DNA from: Planctomycetota bacterium
GTDB taxonomy: Bacteria > Planctomycetota > Phycisphaerae > UBA1845 > PWPN01
Direction: 5' to 3'
Length of the DNA: 14,464 bases
Assembly (NCBI GenBank): GCA_016209665.1
Contig: JACQVT010000502.1
Coordinates: 1-14,464 of the forward strand
Part shown: positions 1 through 6,237 of the stretch, piece by piece
Layout of the letters: each line of letters starts with the position of its first letter
Position numbering within the stretch: position 1 is the first letter of the stretch
Made by a program: the position numbers and the translations under genes
The notes under the pieces: generated by a model
What the model saw: the letters and a program-made list of their open reading frames with translations, nothing else
What the model was told of the DNA's origin: nothing
Database searches by the model: none

Positions 1-187
1 CGAGCGGCTTGTCCAGCCCGTAGATCCGCCGCTGCTCCTCGACGTATTCCTGAGGAATCCGCGGGTCGGCCCTGAGCTGCGTGAAGTAGTCACCGGGTGC
101 GGCCTTGAGAATCAAGAACGCCATCAGCGAGGCCGCCAGCAGCAGCAGGACGCTCAACAGCAGGCGACGAATCACGTAACTGGTCAT
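1..187 (-). CDS. ABC transporter permease, DppB-like (N-terminal fragment)
   Basis: Only the first 62 codons are in the window; the gene continues past the left edge. The protein starts MTSYVIRRLLLSVLLLLAAS and has one clear hydrophobic segment (about residues 8-28), followed by a soluble stretch ending IYGLDKPL. That beginning, a short basic N-terminus, one transmembrane helix and then a periplasmic segment with a GLDKPL-type motif, is typical of the first permease subunit (DppB/OppB type) of peptide or oligosaccharide ABC importers. The start is the ATG at 187, 22 nt after the stop of the solute-binding protein gene, on the same strand and so very likely in the same operon. No Shine-Dalgarno sequence precedes it. 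Substrate cannot be told from the fragment. Confidence 0.85.
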   Translation of the reverse strand, partial: MTSYVIRRLLLSVLLLLAASLMAFLILKAAPGDYFTQLRADPRIPQEYVEEQRRIYGLDKPL

Positions 188-209
188 GGGAGCGTCTCGG
201 CCGCGGATC

Positions 210-2054
210 TCACTCGAGGGGGTACCCCTCCTTGATGAAGATCTCCTCGATGTTCCAGCTCGTCGCCTGGCGATAATACCCGGCCAGGGGAGTGGGATAG
301 ACGTTTTCAAACTTGTTCCGTATGGCCGCCATACCCATGGCCGCCGTCGTCCAGATGAAGGGCTGGTGTTCGTTGGCGATGGCCTGCCACTCGTCGTACA
401 GGACCTTGCGTTTCGCGGGATCCATCTCCTTGATGCCGGCCGCGAAGATCTCGTCGATGCGCTTCTCCCAGTCGGTGCTCGGCGCCGGCTCGCGGGGGAA
501 CCACATATGGTTGCGGGCGCCGGATGGCCAGACATTGGCCCCGTCGTGCGGCTCGGGACTGCCCGTCAGGCCCATCACGATGGCGTCCCATTCGAACGTC
601 TCGTCCAGCTTACTGATGAGCAGGTTGAATTCGATGTACTTCAGGTCGACTTTGATCCCCAGTTTCGTCATGTCCTTGCGGGCAATCTCGGCCGTCTGCT
701 CGCGGATGTTGTTGCCCGAGTTGGTCATGAGCGTGAACTGGACGGGGTGGCCATCCGCGTCCTCGATGACGCCGTCACCGTCGCGGTCCTTCAGACCGAT
801 TCCCTCAAGCAGTGCCCGGGCCTTGTCGAGGTTGTAGTCGTATGGCTTGAGGTCGGGATTGTAGAAGTAGCCGGTGCTCGGGCTCTCCGGCCCGTACTGG
901 GGGAAAGCCAGGCCGTTGTGCACCGTCTTGACGAGTCCCTCGCGGTCGATGGCGTGCGAGATCGCCTGGCGGAATTTGGTCTCGCGGAACCACTTGACCT
1001 TGTAGGGTTCGATGTAGGGTTGACCCGTGTCCTTGTTTTTTCCCGGATTCTGGTTGAAGCAGAGGAACTCCGAGCCGAAGAGCGGCCCCAACTCGTAAAT
1101 CTTGAAATCCCCCTGCTTCTCGAGCGGCTTGAGAATCGGATAATCGGTCCCCCGCAGACCGTAGCCGTCGGTCTCGCCGGACTTGAAGTTGAGCATCATG
1201 TTGTCGACGGTCTGCACCCAGAGGACGACCATGCCGTCCAGATACGGCAACGGGTTTCCGGCCGCGTCCTTCTTCCAGTAATGCGGGTTGCGCTTCAAAT
1301 ACAACCGCTGGCCCGGCACGTATTTGTCGAGCATGAACGGGCCCGTGCCGACCACCTGCCCGGATGTGGCATCCGCCCCCAGGAAGGAGTTGAAGGTACC
1401 CGCCTGGTAGGCCGCCTCGCACGCCGACTTGCAGACGATCACCATGTCCGTCACCGACGCGAGCCGAGTCAGAAAAACCGCGTACGGGCCCGGAAGCGTG
1501 AAGCGCACAGTGTGGTCGTTGACTTTCTCGATCTTCCAAGGCTGGCCGTCCACCAGCAGGCCGTCCCGCGCGCTGCAGGCGATCTTGGGGTCGTAGATGA
1601 GCTGAAACGTGAACAGCACGTCGTCGGCGGTGAATGGCGCGCCGTTGTTGAACTTCACGTCCTTACGGAGGTGAAACGTCCAGACCAGGTAATCGTCGCT
1701 ATGCTCCCACGACTCGGCCAGCCAGGGCCTGATGTCGCGGGTCCACGGGTCCTCCTTGACCAGCGGCTCGTAGATCCGGGCCGTGTAATCCGTCGTGGAG
1801 GTCTCGCTGGCCGTGATCGGGTTGAAGCTCTTCAGTCCTTCGCCGAACGACGAGATCACGAACCGGCCGCCCCGCCGGCCGATCTTCGGGTGGTAGGACT
1901 CCTTGGGGGCAGGGCCGTACTTGACCACCTCGCCCCCCGCCGGTTGCGTGGTGCCACTTTCTTTTCCACAGCCGGCCAGACCTGCCGTCAGAACCACAAT
2001 CAACAGCCAGGTTCTCGTACCGTGCCGCCGTCTGCTCGTTCGATTGACGGTCAT
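210..2054 (-). CDS. ABC transporter solute-binding lipoprotein, family 5 (SBP_bac_5)
   Basis: This 614-residue protein is the extracytoplasmic binding component of an ABC importer. A basic N-terminus (RTSRRRHGTR), a hydrophobic stretch and a lipobox LAGC with Cys29 predict a lipid-anchored protein. The mature part has family-5 hallmarks: an early Y-x-x-L-x-x segment (ARIYEPLVKED), the LAESWEHSDDYLVWTFHLRK block at about residues 113-132, NGAPFTADDV, GTGPFMLDKY and HAIDREGLV. The acidic DRDGDGVIEDADG stretch resembles a calcium loop and recurs in this family. The start codon is 1 nt after the stop of the upstream oxidoreductase, so the two are translationally coupled, and a permease gene follows 22 nt downstream. 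Family 5 proteins bind peptides, nickel or oligosaccharides; the oxidoreductase neighbour hints at a sugar-derived ligand, which is inference. Confidence 0.93.
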   Translation of the reverse strand: MTVNRTSRRRHGTRTWLLIVVLTAGLAGCGKESGTTQPAGGEVVKYGPAPKESYHPKIGRRGGRFVISSFGEGLKSFNPITASETSTTDYTARIYEPLVKEDPWTRDIRPWLAESWEHSDDYLVWTFHLRKDVKFNNGAPFTADDVLFTFQLIYDPKIACSARDGLLVDGQPWKIEKVNDHTVRFTLPGPYAVFLTRLASVTDMVIVCKSACEAAYQAGTFNSFLGADATSGQVVGTGPFMLDKYVPGQRLYLKRNPHYWKKDAAGNPLPYLDGMVVLWVQTVDNMMLNFKSGETDGYGLRGTDYPILKPLEKQGDFKIYELGPLFGSEFLCFNQNPGKNKDTGQPYIEPYKVKWFRETKFRQAISHAIDREGLVKTVHNGLAFPQYGPESPSTGYFYNPDLKPYDYNLDKARALLEGIGLKDRDGDGVIEDADGHPVQFTLMTNSGNNIREQTAEIARKDMTKLGIKVDLKYIEFNLLISKLDETFEWDAIVMGLTGSPEPHDGANVWPSGARNHMWFPREPAPSTDWEKRIDEIFAAGIKEMDPAKRKVLYDEWQAIANEHQPFIWTTAAMGMAAIRNKFENVYPTPLAGYYRQATSWNIEEIFIKEGYPLE

Positions 2055-2055
2055 G

Positions 2056-3108
2056 TCACCTGATCTCCACCGGCCGGCCGGACTTCGCCGACTCGTAGAT
2101 CGCCAGGATGACCCGCACCGCCTTGCGGGCCTCGGCCCCGGAGATGGTCGGCTGGCGCTTCTGATCGAGGGCCTCGAGGAAGTCGGCGAAATTGGCCTGA
2201 TGCAGGGCCGGCGTCATGCCCGCCGACGGGTTGGCCGCCCCCACCGACACCTTCGGGAACTCCAGATACTCGGCCCGGATGTGGTTGTCGTCCTCCGTCT
2301 CCTCGGCGAACTGCCAGAAGATGAACTTCGCGTCGGCCAGGCCGATCGTGCCCCGCTCGCCGGCCACCTCGATGATTCGGAAATGGCCCGGCCACATGCT
2401 CGTCGTGCAGGCGATCGTGCCCAGCGCGCCGCTCCTGAACTCCACCGCCACCGCGCCGGTGTCCTCGACCTCGATCCGCTGATGGCACAACGTCCGCGCG
2501 AACGCCGAGACCTGCCTGACCGGCCCCATCAGGTACTGGAGCATGTCGATGGTGTGGATGCCCTGGTTCATCAACGCCCCCCCGCCGTCCACGTCCCACG
2601 TGCCCCGCCAGCCGCCCTGGTCGTAGTACGACTGCTCGCGCCACCACGGGCCGTAGGCCATGCCGAACGTCATCCGGCCGAAGCGTCCTTCATCGACGGC
2701 CTTTTTGGCAAGCTTCGTCGTCGCCTCGTACCGCATGTTGAAGATGCCGCCCACCGTTGTGCCCGCCTTGTCGTGGGCCTCGAGGATGGCGTCGATCCGC
2801 GGCAGCGTGATCTCGATGGGTTTCTCGACGATGCAGTGCTTGCCGTGCCTCGCCGCCGCCACCGCCACGTCGCGGTGCATGCCGCTGGGCGTGGCCACGG
2901 TGATGACGTCGATGCGGCCGTCGTCGAGGAACTTCTCGAGGTCCTCGTAGCACTTGCAGCCGTGCTCGGCGGCGAACTTCTGCCCCCGCTCGGGCACCTG
3001 CTCGCACACGGCGATCAGTTCCGCGTTCGCCAGTCCCTTGATCGCCCGGGCGTGGAAGTTCCCGATCATCCCCGCCCCGACCACGCCGATTCCGTATTTC
3101 CCGGCCAT
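2056..3108 (-). CDS. Gfo/Idh/MocA family NAD(P)-dependent oxidoreductase
   Basis: A 350-residue cytosolic dehydrogenase, the normal length for the family. The N-terminal Rossmann fold shows GVVGAGMIGNFHA (glycine motif at residues 11-16), the conserved VATPSGMH stretch, and the catalytic EKP motif at 95-97. The C-terminal half has GGGALMNQGIHTIDML at 175-190, the usual substrate-side histidine/aspartate motif. Members oxidise or epimerise sugars, inositols and related polyols with NAD(P). The ATG at 3108 is preceded by a good ribosome-binding site, GGAGGG on the minus strand (3117-3122, 8 nt spacing), so it is probably the first gene of the operon. It is followed after 1 nt by the binding-protein gene, suggesting that it processes the imported solute. 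The exact substrate is not readable from sequence. Confidence 0.93.
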   Translation of the reverse strand: MAGKYGIGVVGAGMIGNFHARAIKGLANAELIAVCEQVPERGQKFAAEHGCKCYEDLEKFLDDGRIDVITVATPSGMHRDVAVAAARHGKHCIVEKPIEITLPRIDAILEAHDKAGTTVGGIFNMRYEATTKLAKKAVDEGRFGRMTFGMAYGPWWREQSYYDQGGWRGTWDVDGGGALMNQGIHTIDMLQYLMGPVRQVSAFARTLCHQRIEVEDTGAVAVEFRSGALGTIACTTSMWPGHFRIIEVAGERGTIGLADAKFIFWQFAEETEDDNHIRAEYLEFPKVSVGAANPSAGMTPALHQANFADFLEALDQKRQPTISGAEARKAVRVILAIYESAKSGRPVEIR

Positions 3109-3163
3109 CCGACAGTCCCTCCTGGCTCAGAATGACTGACAGGGTGCAACCTGACGAACGAGC

Positions 3164-3182
3164 CGCGGGCTTCATCCCCGCG
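3164..3182. repeat. GC-rich hairpin between converging reading directions
   Basis: CGCGGG (3164-3169) and CCCGCG (3177-3182) form a 6-bp stem with a 7-nt loop. It lies about 55 nt upstream of the oxidoreductase start and just past the stop of the doubtful small ORF on the same strand. There is no U-tract on either strand, so an intrinsic terminator is not supported. It may be a REP-like palindrome or chance in GC-rich DNA. Confidence 0.35.
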
Positions 3183-3208
3183 CATCCTTCGTCCCAGAAC
3201 CGCCATTA

Positions 3209-3415
3209 TCAGTCTCCACGCCGGATTCGCAACCACCGCCCCCGCAGACGGTCGCGCAGAAATGTCGTCATCCGCAGTCCCAGCCCCGCCGCGTCCGTCC
3301 GGTACGACAACCGCTCGGCTCGCCGCCGGGCATCGTCCCGGTCCGCCCGCCCGCCGACCAGGCGGATAGCCAAGTCCGCCACAAACGAAAACAGTCCTCG
3401 TCGTCGCGCGTTCAT
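3209..3415 (-). CDS. doubtful small Arg-rich protein, unknown
   Basis: A 68-residue open frame from an ATG at 3415, starting MNARRRGLFSFVADLAIRLV. It has a short amphipathic or hydrophobic stretch near the N-terminus and an arginine-rich remainder ending RWLRIRRGD. I do not recognise it. In its favour: third codon positions are GC-rich like real genes here, and it lies 90 nt downstream of the hypothetical gene on the same strand. Against it: no Shine-Dalgarno sequence, small size, high arginine (common in spurious frames of GC-rich DNA), and a heptamer array in between. It could equally be non-coding. Confidence 0.33.
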   Translation of the reverse strand: MNARRRGLFSFVADLAIRLVGGRADRDDARRRAERLSYRTDAAGLGLRMTTFLRDRLRGRWLRIRRGD

Positions 3416-3469
3416 AACGAACAAGCCACTGTCGTCCGACGATAGCCGGTACAGCGTCCGCCTCCTCCA

Positions 3470-3501
3470 GTCTCCATTCTCAATTCTCCATTCTCCATTC
3501 T
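3470..3501 (-). repeat. solitary heptamer array (half of a heptamer hairpin element)
   Basis: On the minus strand this reads as tandem 7-mers of the type GAGAATG/GAGAATT ending in GAGAC. Its last 20 bases are identical to the left arm of the cysS-ruvC element. It begins a few nt after the stop of the hypothetical gene (3506-3508). No matching right arm is found within the next few hundred bases, so this is a half-copy. It belongs to the same family as the elements at 7740-7837 and 8393-8494. Confidence 0.8.
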
Positions 3502-3505
3502 TCTC

Positions 3506-4132
3506 TCATCCCGCCATCTTTCGCTGCACGGGCAGATGCGTCGTCGCCAGCACTTCCTCCGCCGGCCGCGACGTACCCGCCGCCGGCCACCACTGCCGCC
3601 GCTCCAGCACCGCCGCCCCACTCGCATAGTAGTCGGTCACCGCACTGATGCCGCCCTCGACGCAATCGCCGCCCCGGTAAGACGCGTCGCTCAGCCACCG
3701 CGACACCTCGCGCGAATATTCCGCCGGGTAGATGATCACGGTGGCATATACGGCCCTTGCCTGGCCCCGTGTGGGACCGGCATCCTGCCGGTCCTTCATT
3801 CTCGCCAACTGCGCTTTCATCCGACAGGGCGGCGGTGTCCGCGCGACCAATTGATCGAGGTCTTCAAGATCACGCCGGGCCAACTCCAGGTCGCCGCGGT
3901 AGAAGAACATCGCCTCCTCGGCCGCGAAGCGCTCCCGGGCGACGCCCAGCAGTTCGATCGTCCCGTCGGGCAGCGCCCGGTGGATGCGATACACCTTGCC
4001 GTCGCGGTACCGCTCCGACTCCAGCAGCACCGCGATCTCGTCGGCCGTATACCCCACCGCCACCTGCCCGCCGAAATCGAACACGTACAAGCCGGTGTAC
4101 TTTGCCGGGTTTTCCAGTTCTGGCAGTCTCAT
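3506..4132 (-). CDS. hypothetical protein co-transcribed with tyrS
   Basis: A 208-residue soluble protein, starting MRLPELENPAKYTGLYVFDF, with no signal peptide or membrane segment. I do not assign a function. Visible features are an acidic N-terminal half containing VGYTADEIAVLLES and a C-terminal half containing VIIYPAEYSREVSRWL and GGDCVEGGISAVTDYY. My impression is that similar proteins occur as conserved hypotheticals in planctomycetes, but I could not check this. It starts 15 nt after the tyrS stop on the same strand, so it is probably in the tyrS transcript. A short stretch, residues about 112-122 (DRQDAGPTRGQ), is encoded by a perfect palindrome and looks like an in-frame repeat insertion between otherwise gene-like segments. 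A heptamer array begins right after the stop codon. Confidence 0.8.
   Translation of the reverse strand: MRLPELENPAKYTGLYVFDFGGQVAVGYTADEIAVLLESERYRDGKVYRIHRALPDGTIELLGVARERFAAEEAMFFYRGDLELARRDLEDLDQLVARTPPPCRMKAQLARMKDRQDAGPTRGQARAVYATVIIYPAEYSREVSRWLSDASYRGGDCVEGGISAVTDYYASGAAVLERRQWWPAAGTSRPAEEVLATTHLPVQRKMAG
3774..3794. repeat. intragenic REP-like palindrome
   Basis: GGACCGGCA (3774-3782) and TGCCGGTCC (3786-3794) form a perfect 9-bp stem with a TCC loop. It lies inside the hypothetical gene and encodes DRQDAGPT in frame on the minus strand. Palindromes with this look (GGGACxGGCATCxTGCCxGTC) are, to my recollection, repetitive in some planctomycete and verrucomicrobial genomes. That is memory, not a search result. 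Confidence 0.6.
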
Positions 4133-4147
4133 AGTGTGTCCGCCCGA

Positions 4148-4497
4148 TTAGTCGTGCATTGTTCTCACTTCAACCTCCACAAACCGTCTCTTCCCGCGTT
4201 GCAGAGTGTCGCCCGTAACCAGTTCTATGACGCCATTGGGGTCAGTCACGACGACACCATTGTGTCTGAAACCGCCTTCCATGATAAGCCGCTTCGCCTC
4301 GCTATTCGTCGCCGCAAAATCGAGATCCACTAGTAGCCGAAGCTTCAAGAAGCGACCTATTCGCCTGCTTCCATCAACGAAGATGTTCGCTGTTCTGACA
4401 ATTCTGTGCTCCCGGTCGGCGGGCACAATGACTGCCGTTGCAGCTCCTCCAATTGTAGAAGCCGATGTGGAGATAGAGCGAGACCACTTCTTCTGAT
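4148..4497. other. compositionally distinct 3' segment of tyrS
   Basis: By eye, G+C is near half in these 350 bases, against roughly two thirds in the rest of tyrS and in the genes on either side. The change is abrupt at about 4497, coinciding with the codons for IHQKKWSRSISTSAST. The frame is intact and the S4 domain it encodes looks normal, so the gene is probably functional. Confidence 0.6.
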
Positions 4498-5461
4498 GGA
4501 TGGCCTCCCACTCCCGACGGGCCTGCTCGACAGCCTCACGCGGGTGGAACTGTGACGCCACCTCCACGGCCAGCGTCTTCTTGGCCTCCATCGGATGTGT
4601 CGTGTCCGGATCCACCAGCGTCTTGATCTGGGCCTCCGGGATGGCCGTCAGCAGCGTCAGGTAGTTGGCCATGCACGGGTCGGAGACGCTCATCAGCTTG
4701 CCGAACATGTCGTGGGCCCCCTCGGTCACACCCACGTAGTTGCCGAGCGACTTGCTCATCTTCTCGTGCCCGTCGAGCCCGACCAGGATCGGCATGGTGA
4801 TCACCACCTGCGGCTTTCGCCCGGCATTGCGCTGCAGGTCCCGCCCCACCAGATTATTGAACGTCTGGTCCGTGCCGCCCAGTTCCACGTCCGAGTGAAT
4901 GCACACGCTGTCCCAGCCCTGCATCAGGGGGTACATCAGCTCGTGCACGCCGATCGGCGTCTCGGCCTGGTAGCGGTTGGCGAAATCCTCCCGCTTGAGC
5001 ATCTGCCCCACCGTCATCTGCCCGGCCAGCTTCAGCACGTCGGCGAACCGCATCGGCTCCAGCCATTCGCTGTTGTAGCGGATTTCCAGCCTGTCCGTGG
5101 CTCGGTCCAGCACCTTGCCGGCCTGGTCGAAGTACGTCTGTGCATTCTTCTCGATGGTGGCGTCGTCGAGCACCGGCCGGGTCTTGCTGCGGCCCGAGGG
5201 GTCGCCGATCTTGGCGGTGTAGCTGCCGATGATCAGCACCGCCTTGTGCCCCAGGTCCTGAAACTGCCGCATCTTCCGCAGGACAACGGTATGCCCCAGG
5301 TGAATGTCCGGGGCGGTCGGGTCCAGACCCAGCTTGATCCGCAGGGGTCGCCCCGTCTCCCGCGATGCGGCCAGCTTGGTCCGCAGCTCGTCGAGCGTGT
5401 CGATCCGCTCGCAGCCCCGCGTCAGAACCTTCAACTGCTCTTCAACGCTCGCAAACGCCAT
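4148..5461 (-). CDS. tyrS: tyrosyl-tRNA synthetase
   Basis: A 437-residue class I synthetase that charges tRNA-Tyr with tyrosine. The HIGH motif is HLGH at residues 54-57 in PDIHLGHTVVL, and KMSKS lies at 234-238 in HEKMSKSLGNYVG. Between them are QMTVGQMLKREDFANR and LGGTDQTFNN, which mark the TyrZ-type tyrosyl enzyme rather than a tryptophanyl one. The C-terminal part (about 370-437) is an S4 RNA-binding domain (NSEAKRLIMEGGFRHNGVVV, GKRRFV). The frame stays open to 5602, but MAFASVEEQL at 5461 is chosen because homologous sequence starts there and GAGG sits 5 nt upstream. Codons after about residue 321 (4148-4497) are clearly less GC-rich than the rest. The hypothetical gene follows after 15 nt, and ispF diverges upstream. 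Confidence 0.95.
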   Translation of the reverse strand: MAFASVEEQLKVLTRGCERIDTLDELRTKLAASRETGRPLRIKLGLDPTAPDIHLGHTVVLRKMRQFQDLGHKAVLIIGSYTAKIGDPSGRSKTRPVLDDATIEKNAQTYFDQAGKVLDRATDRLEIRYNSEWLEPMRFADVLKLAGQMTVGQMLKREDFANRYQAETPIGVHELMYPLMQGWDSVCIHSDVELGGTDQTFNNLVGRDLQRNAGRKPQVVITMPILVGLDGHEKMSKSLGNYVGVTEGAHDMFGKLMSVSDPCMANYLTLLTAIPEAQIKTLVDPDTTHPMEAKKTLAVEVASQFHPREAVEQARREWEAIHQKKWSRSISTSASTIGGAATAVIVPADREHRIVRTANIFVDGSRRIGRFLKLRLLVDLDFAATNSEAKRLIMEGGFRHNGVVVTDPNGVIELVTGDTLQRGKRRFVEVEVRTMHD

Positions 5462-5583
5462 ATGACCTCGCCTTCCTGCACCAGGTGGGACCGGTTCGCC
5501 CAGGCGAATCTCGCCGAAGGTGGACATCTTGCCGGTCCAGCCGCGTAGGCCAACCCACCATCCCGCGCGGGCGTAACCATTCG

Positions 5584-5612
5584 ATGCTATCGACCGCTCC
5601 AACCCGACGCAA
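5584..5612 (-). promoter_or_regulatory. candidate sigma70-type promoter for tyrS
   Basis: On the minus strand a TTGCGT -35 (5607-5612) and a TAGCAT -10 (5584-5589) are separated by exactly 17 nt. The -10 keeps the three key positions T, A and final T. It would give a leader of about 115 nt before the tyrS ATG at 5461. That leader contains a short hairpin, TTCGCC/GGCGAA (5495-5508). Confidence 0.35.
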
Positions 5613-5616
5613 CTGG

Positions 5617-5645
5617 TTGATTTTGCGCGGGTTGACGCTTAGCTT
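5617..5645 (+). promoter_or_regulatory. candidate sigma70-type promoter for ispF
   Basis: TTGATT (5617-5622) and TAGCTT (5640-5645) are spaced 17 nt apart. The -10 to ATG distance (11 nt) implies an almost leaderless ispF message. The -35 lies only 4 nt from the -35 of the oppositely oriented tyrS promoter candidate, so the two would share one face of the DNA. This is motif matching only. Confidence 0.33.
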
Positions 5646-5655
5646 ACCGGTCGGG

Positions 5656-6156
5656 ATGGCGATCGACCGGGTTGGCATCGGGACGGACCTGCACCGACTG
5701 GCGCCGGGACGCAAGCTGGTCCTGGGCCACGTGGCCATCGACCACGACAAAGGGCCGGTGGGCCATAGCGACGGCGACGTGGTGCTGCACGCGGTCATCG
5801 ACGCAATCGCCGGAGCGGCCGGGCTGCCGGACATCGGCGAGATGTTCCCCGACACCGATCCGGCCTACCGCGGGGCCGACAGCGGGACGCTGCTGGCCGC
5901 GGCGCTCCGCCGGGTCGTCGAGGCGGGTTATGCGGTGGTCAACGTGGACGTGACGATCCACGCCGAACGCCCCAGGCTCAGTCCGCACAAGGCCGCCATC
6001 CGGGCCGAGGTGGCCCGCCTGCTCGGCGTGGCGAATGAAGCGGTGAGTATCAAGGCCAAGACCAACGAGGGCCAGGACGCAATCGGCCGCGGCGAGGCCA
6101 TCGGGGCCACCGTGGTGGCGGGATTGAGGAAACTCGAAGTGAGAAGTGAGAAGTGA
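5656..6156 (+). CDS. ispF: 2-C-methyl-D-erythritol 2,4-cyclodiphosphate synthase
   Basis: A 166-residue enzyme of the non-mevalonate (MEP) isoprenoid pathway. It cyclises CDP-methylerythritol 2-phosphate to the cyclodiphosphate, releasing CMP, and normally works as a homotrimer. The metal ligands are visible: D11 and H13 in GIGTDLHRL and H45 in GHSDGDVVLHAVIDAI. The loop DIGEMFPDTDPAYRGADS and the C-terminal KAKTNEGQDAIGRGEAIGA are family signatures. The ATG at 5656 fits the usual start. The last residues, EVRSEK, and the stop codon are written by a tandem GAAGTGA heptamer array, so the natural C-terminus has been rewritten by a repeat. It diverges from tyrS and is followed by cysS in the same direction. 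ispF-cysS adjacency is common in bacteria. Confidence 0.96.
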   Translation: MAIDRVGIGTDLHRLAPGRKLVLGHVAIDHDKGPVGHSDGDVVLHAVIDAIAGAAGLPDIGEMFPDTDPAYRGADSGTLLAAALRRVVEAGYAVVNVDVTIHAERPRLSPHKAAIRAEVARLLGVANEAVSIKAKTNEGQDAIGRGEAIGATVVAGLRKLEVRSEK

Positions 6157-6224
6157 GAAAGAGTGCAGGCGAAGGCGAGGTCGTGTCTTAACTTCTCACT
6201 TCGTATTTCGCACTTCTCACTTCG
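6135..6224. repeat. GAAGTGA heptamer hairpin element between ispF and cysS
   Basis: The left arm is tandem GAAGTGA 7-mers (6136-6159) and the right arm carries their complement. An outer 14-bp perfect stem (6135-6148 with 6211-6224) and an inner 10-bp perfect stem (6150-6159 with 6193-6202) are separated by an asymmetric bulge; the inner loop is 33 nt. The left arm contains the ispF stop codon, and the right arm ends 13 nt before the cysS ATG. Confidence 0.85.
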
Positions 6225-6237
6225 TCTCGAACGAATC

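Noticed and set aside
186..2063. Long plus-strand open frame (about 625 codons) opposite the solute-binding protein
   Set aside because: It is antisense to a lipoprotein with a clear lipobox and family motifs. Its own translation is low-complexity, rich in Arg, Leu and Val, typical of a mirror frame in GC-rich DNA.
1903..3135. Plus-strand open frame opposite the Gfo/Idh/MocA gene
   Set aside because: It is a mirror frame of a motif-complete dehydrogenase, with a His/Arg/Asp-rich translation and no recognisable domain.
5462..5583. T-box or similar tRNA-sensing leader before tyrS
   Set aside because: Only a short TTCGCC/GGCGAA hairpin is visible. There is no T-box sequence or terminator/antiterminator pair.
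5462..5602. 47-residue N-terminal extension of TyrS
   Set aside because: The added residues resemble no synthetase domain and overlap the putative promoter/leader; the ATG at 5461 has a GAGG site and starts the conserved sequence.
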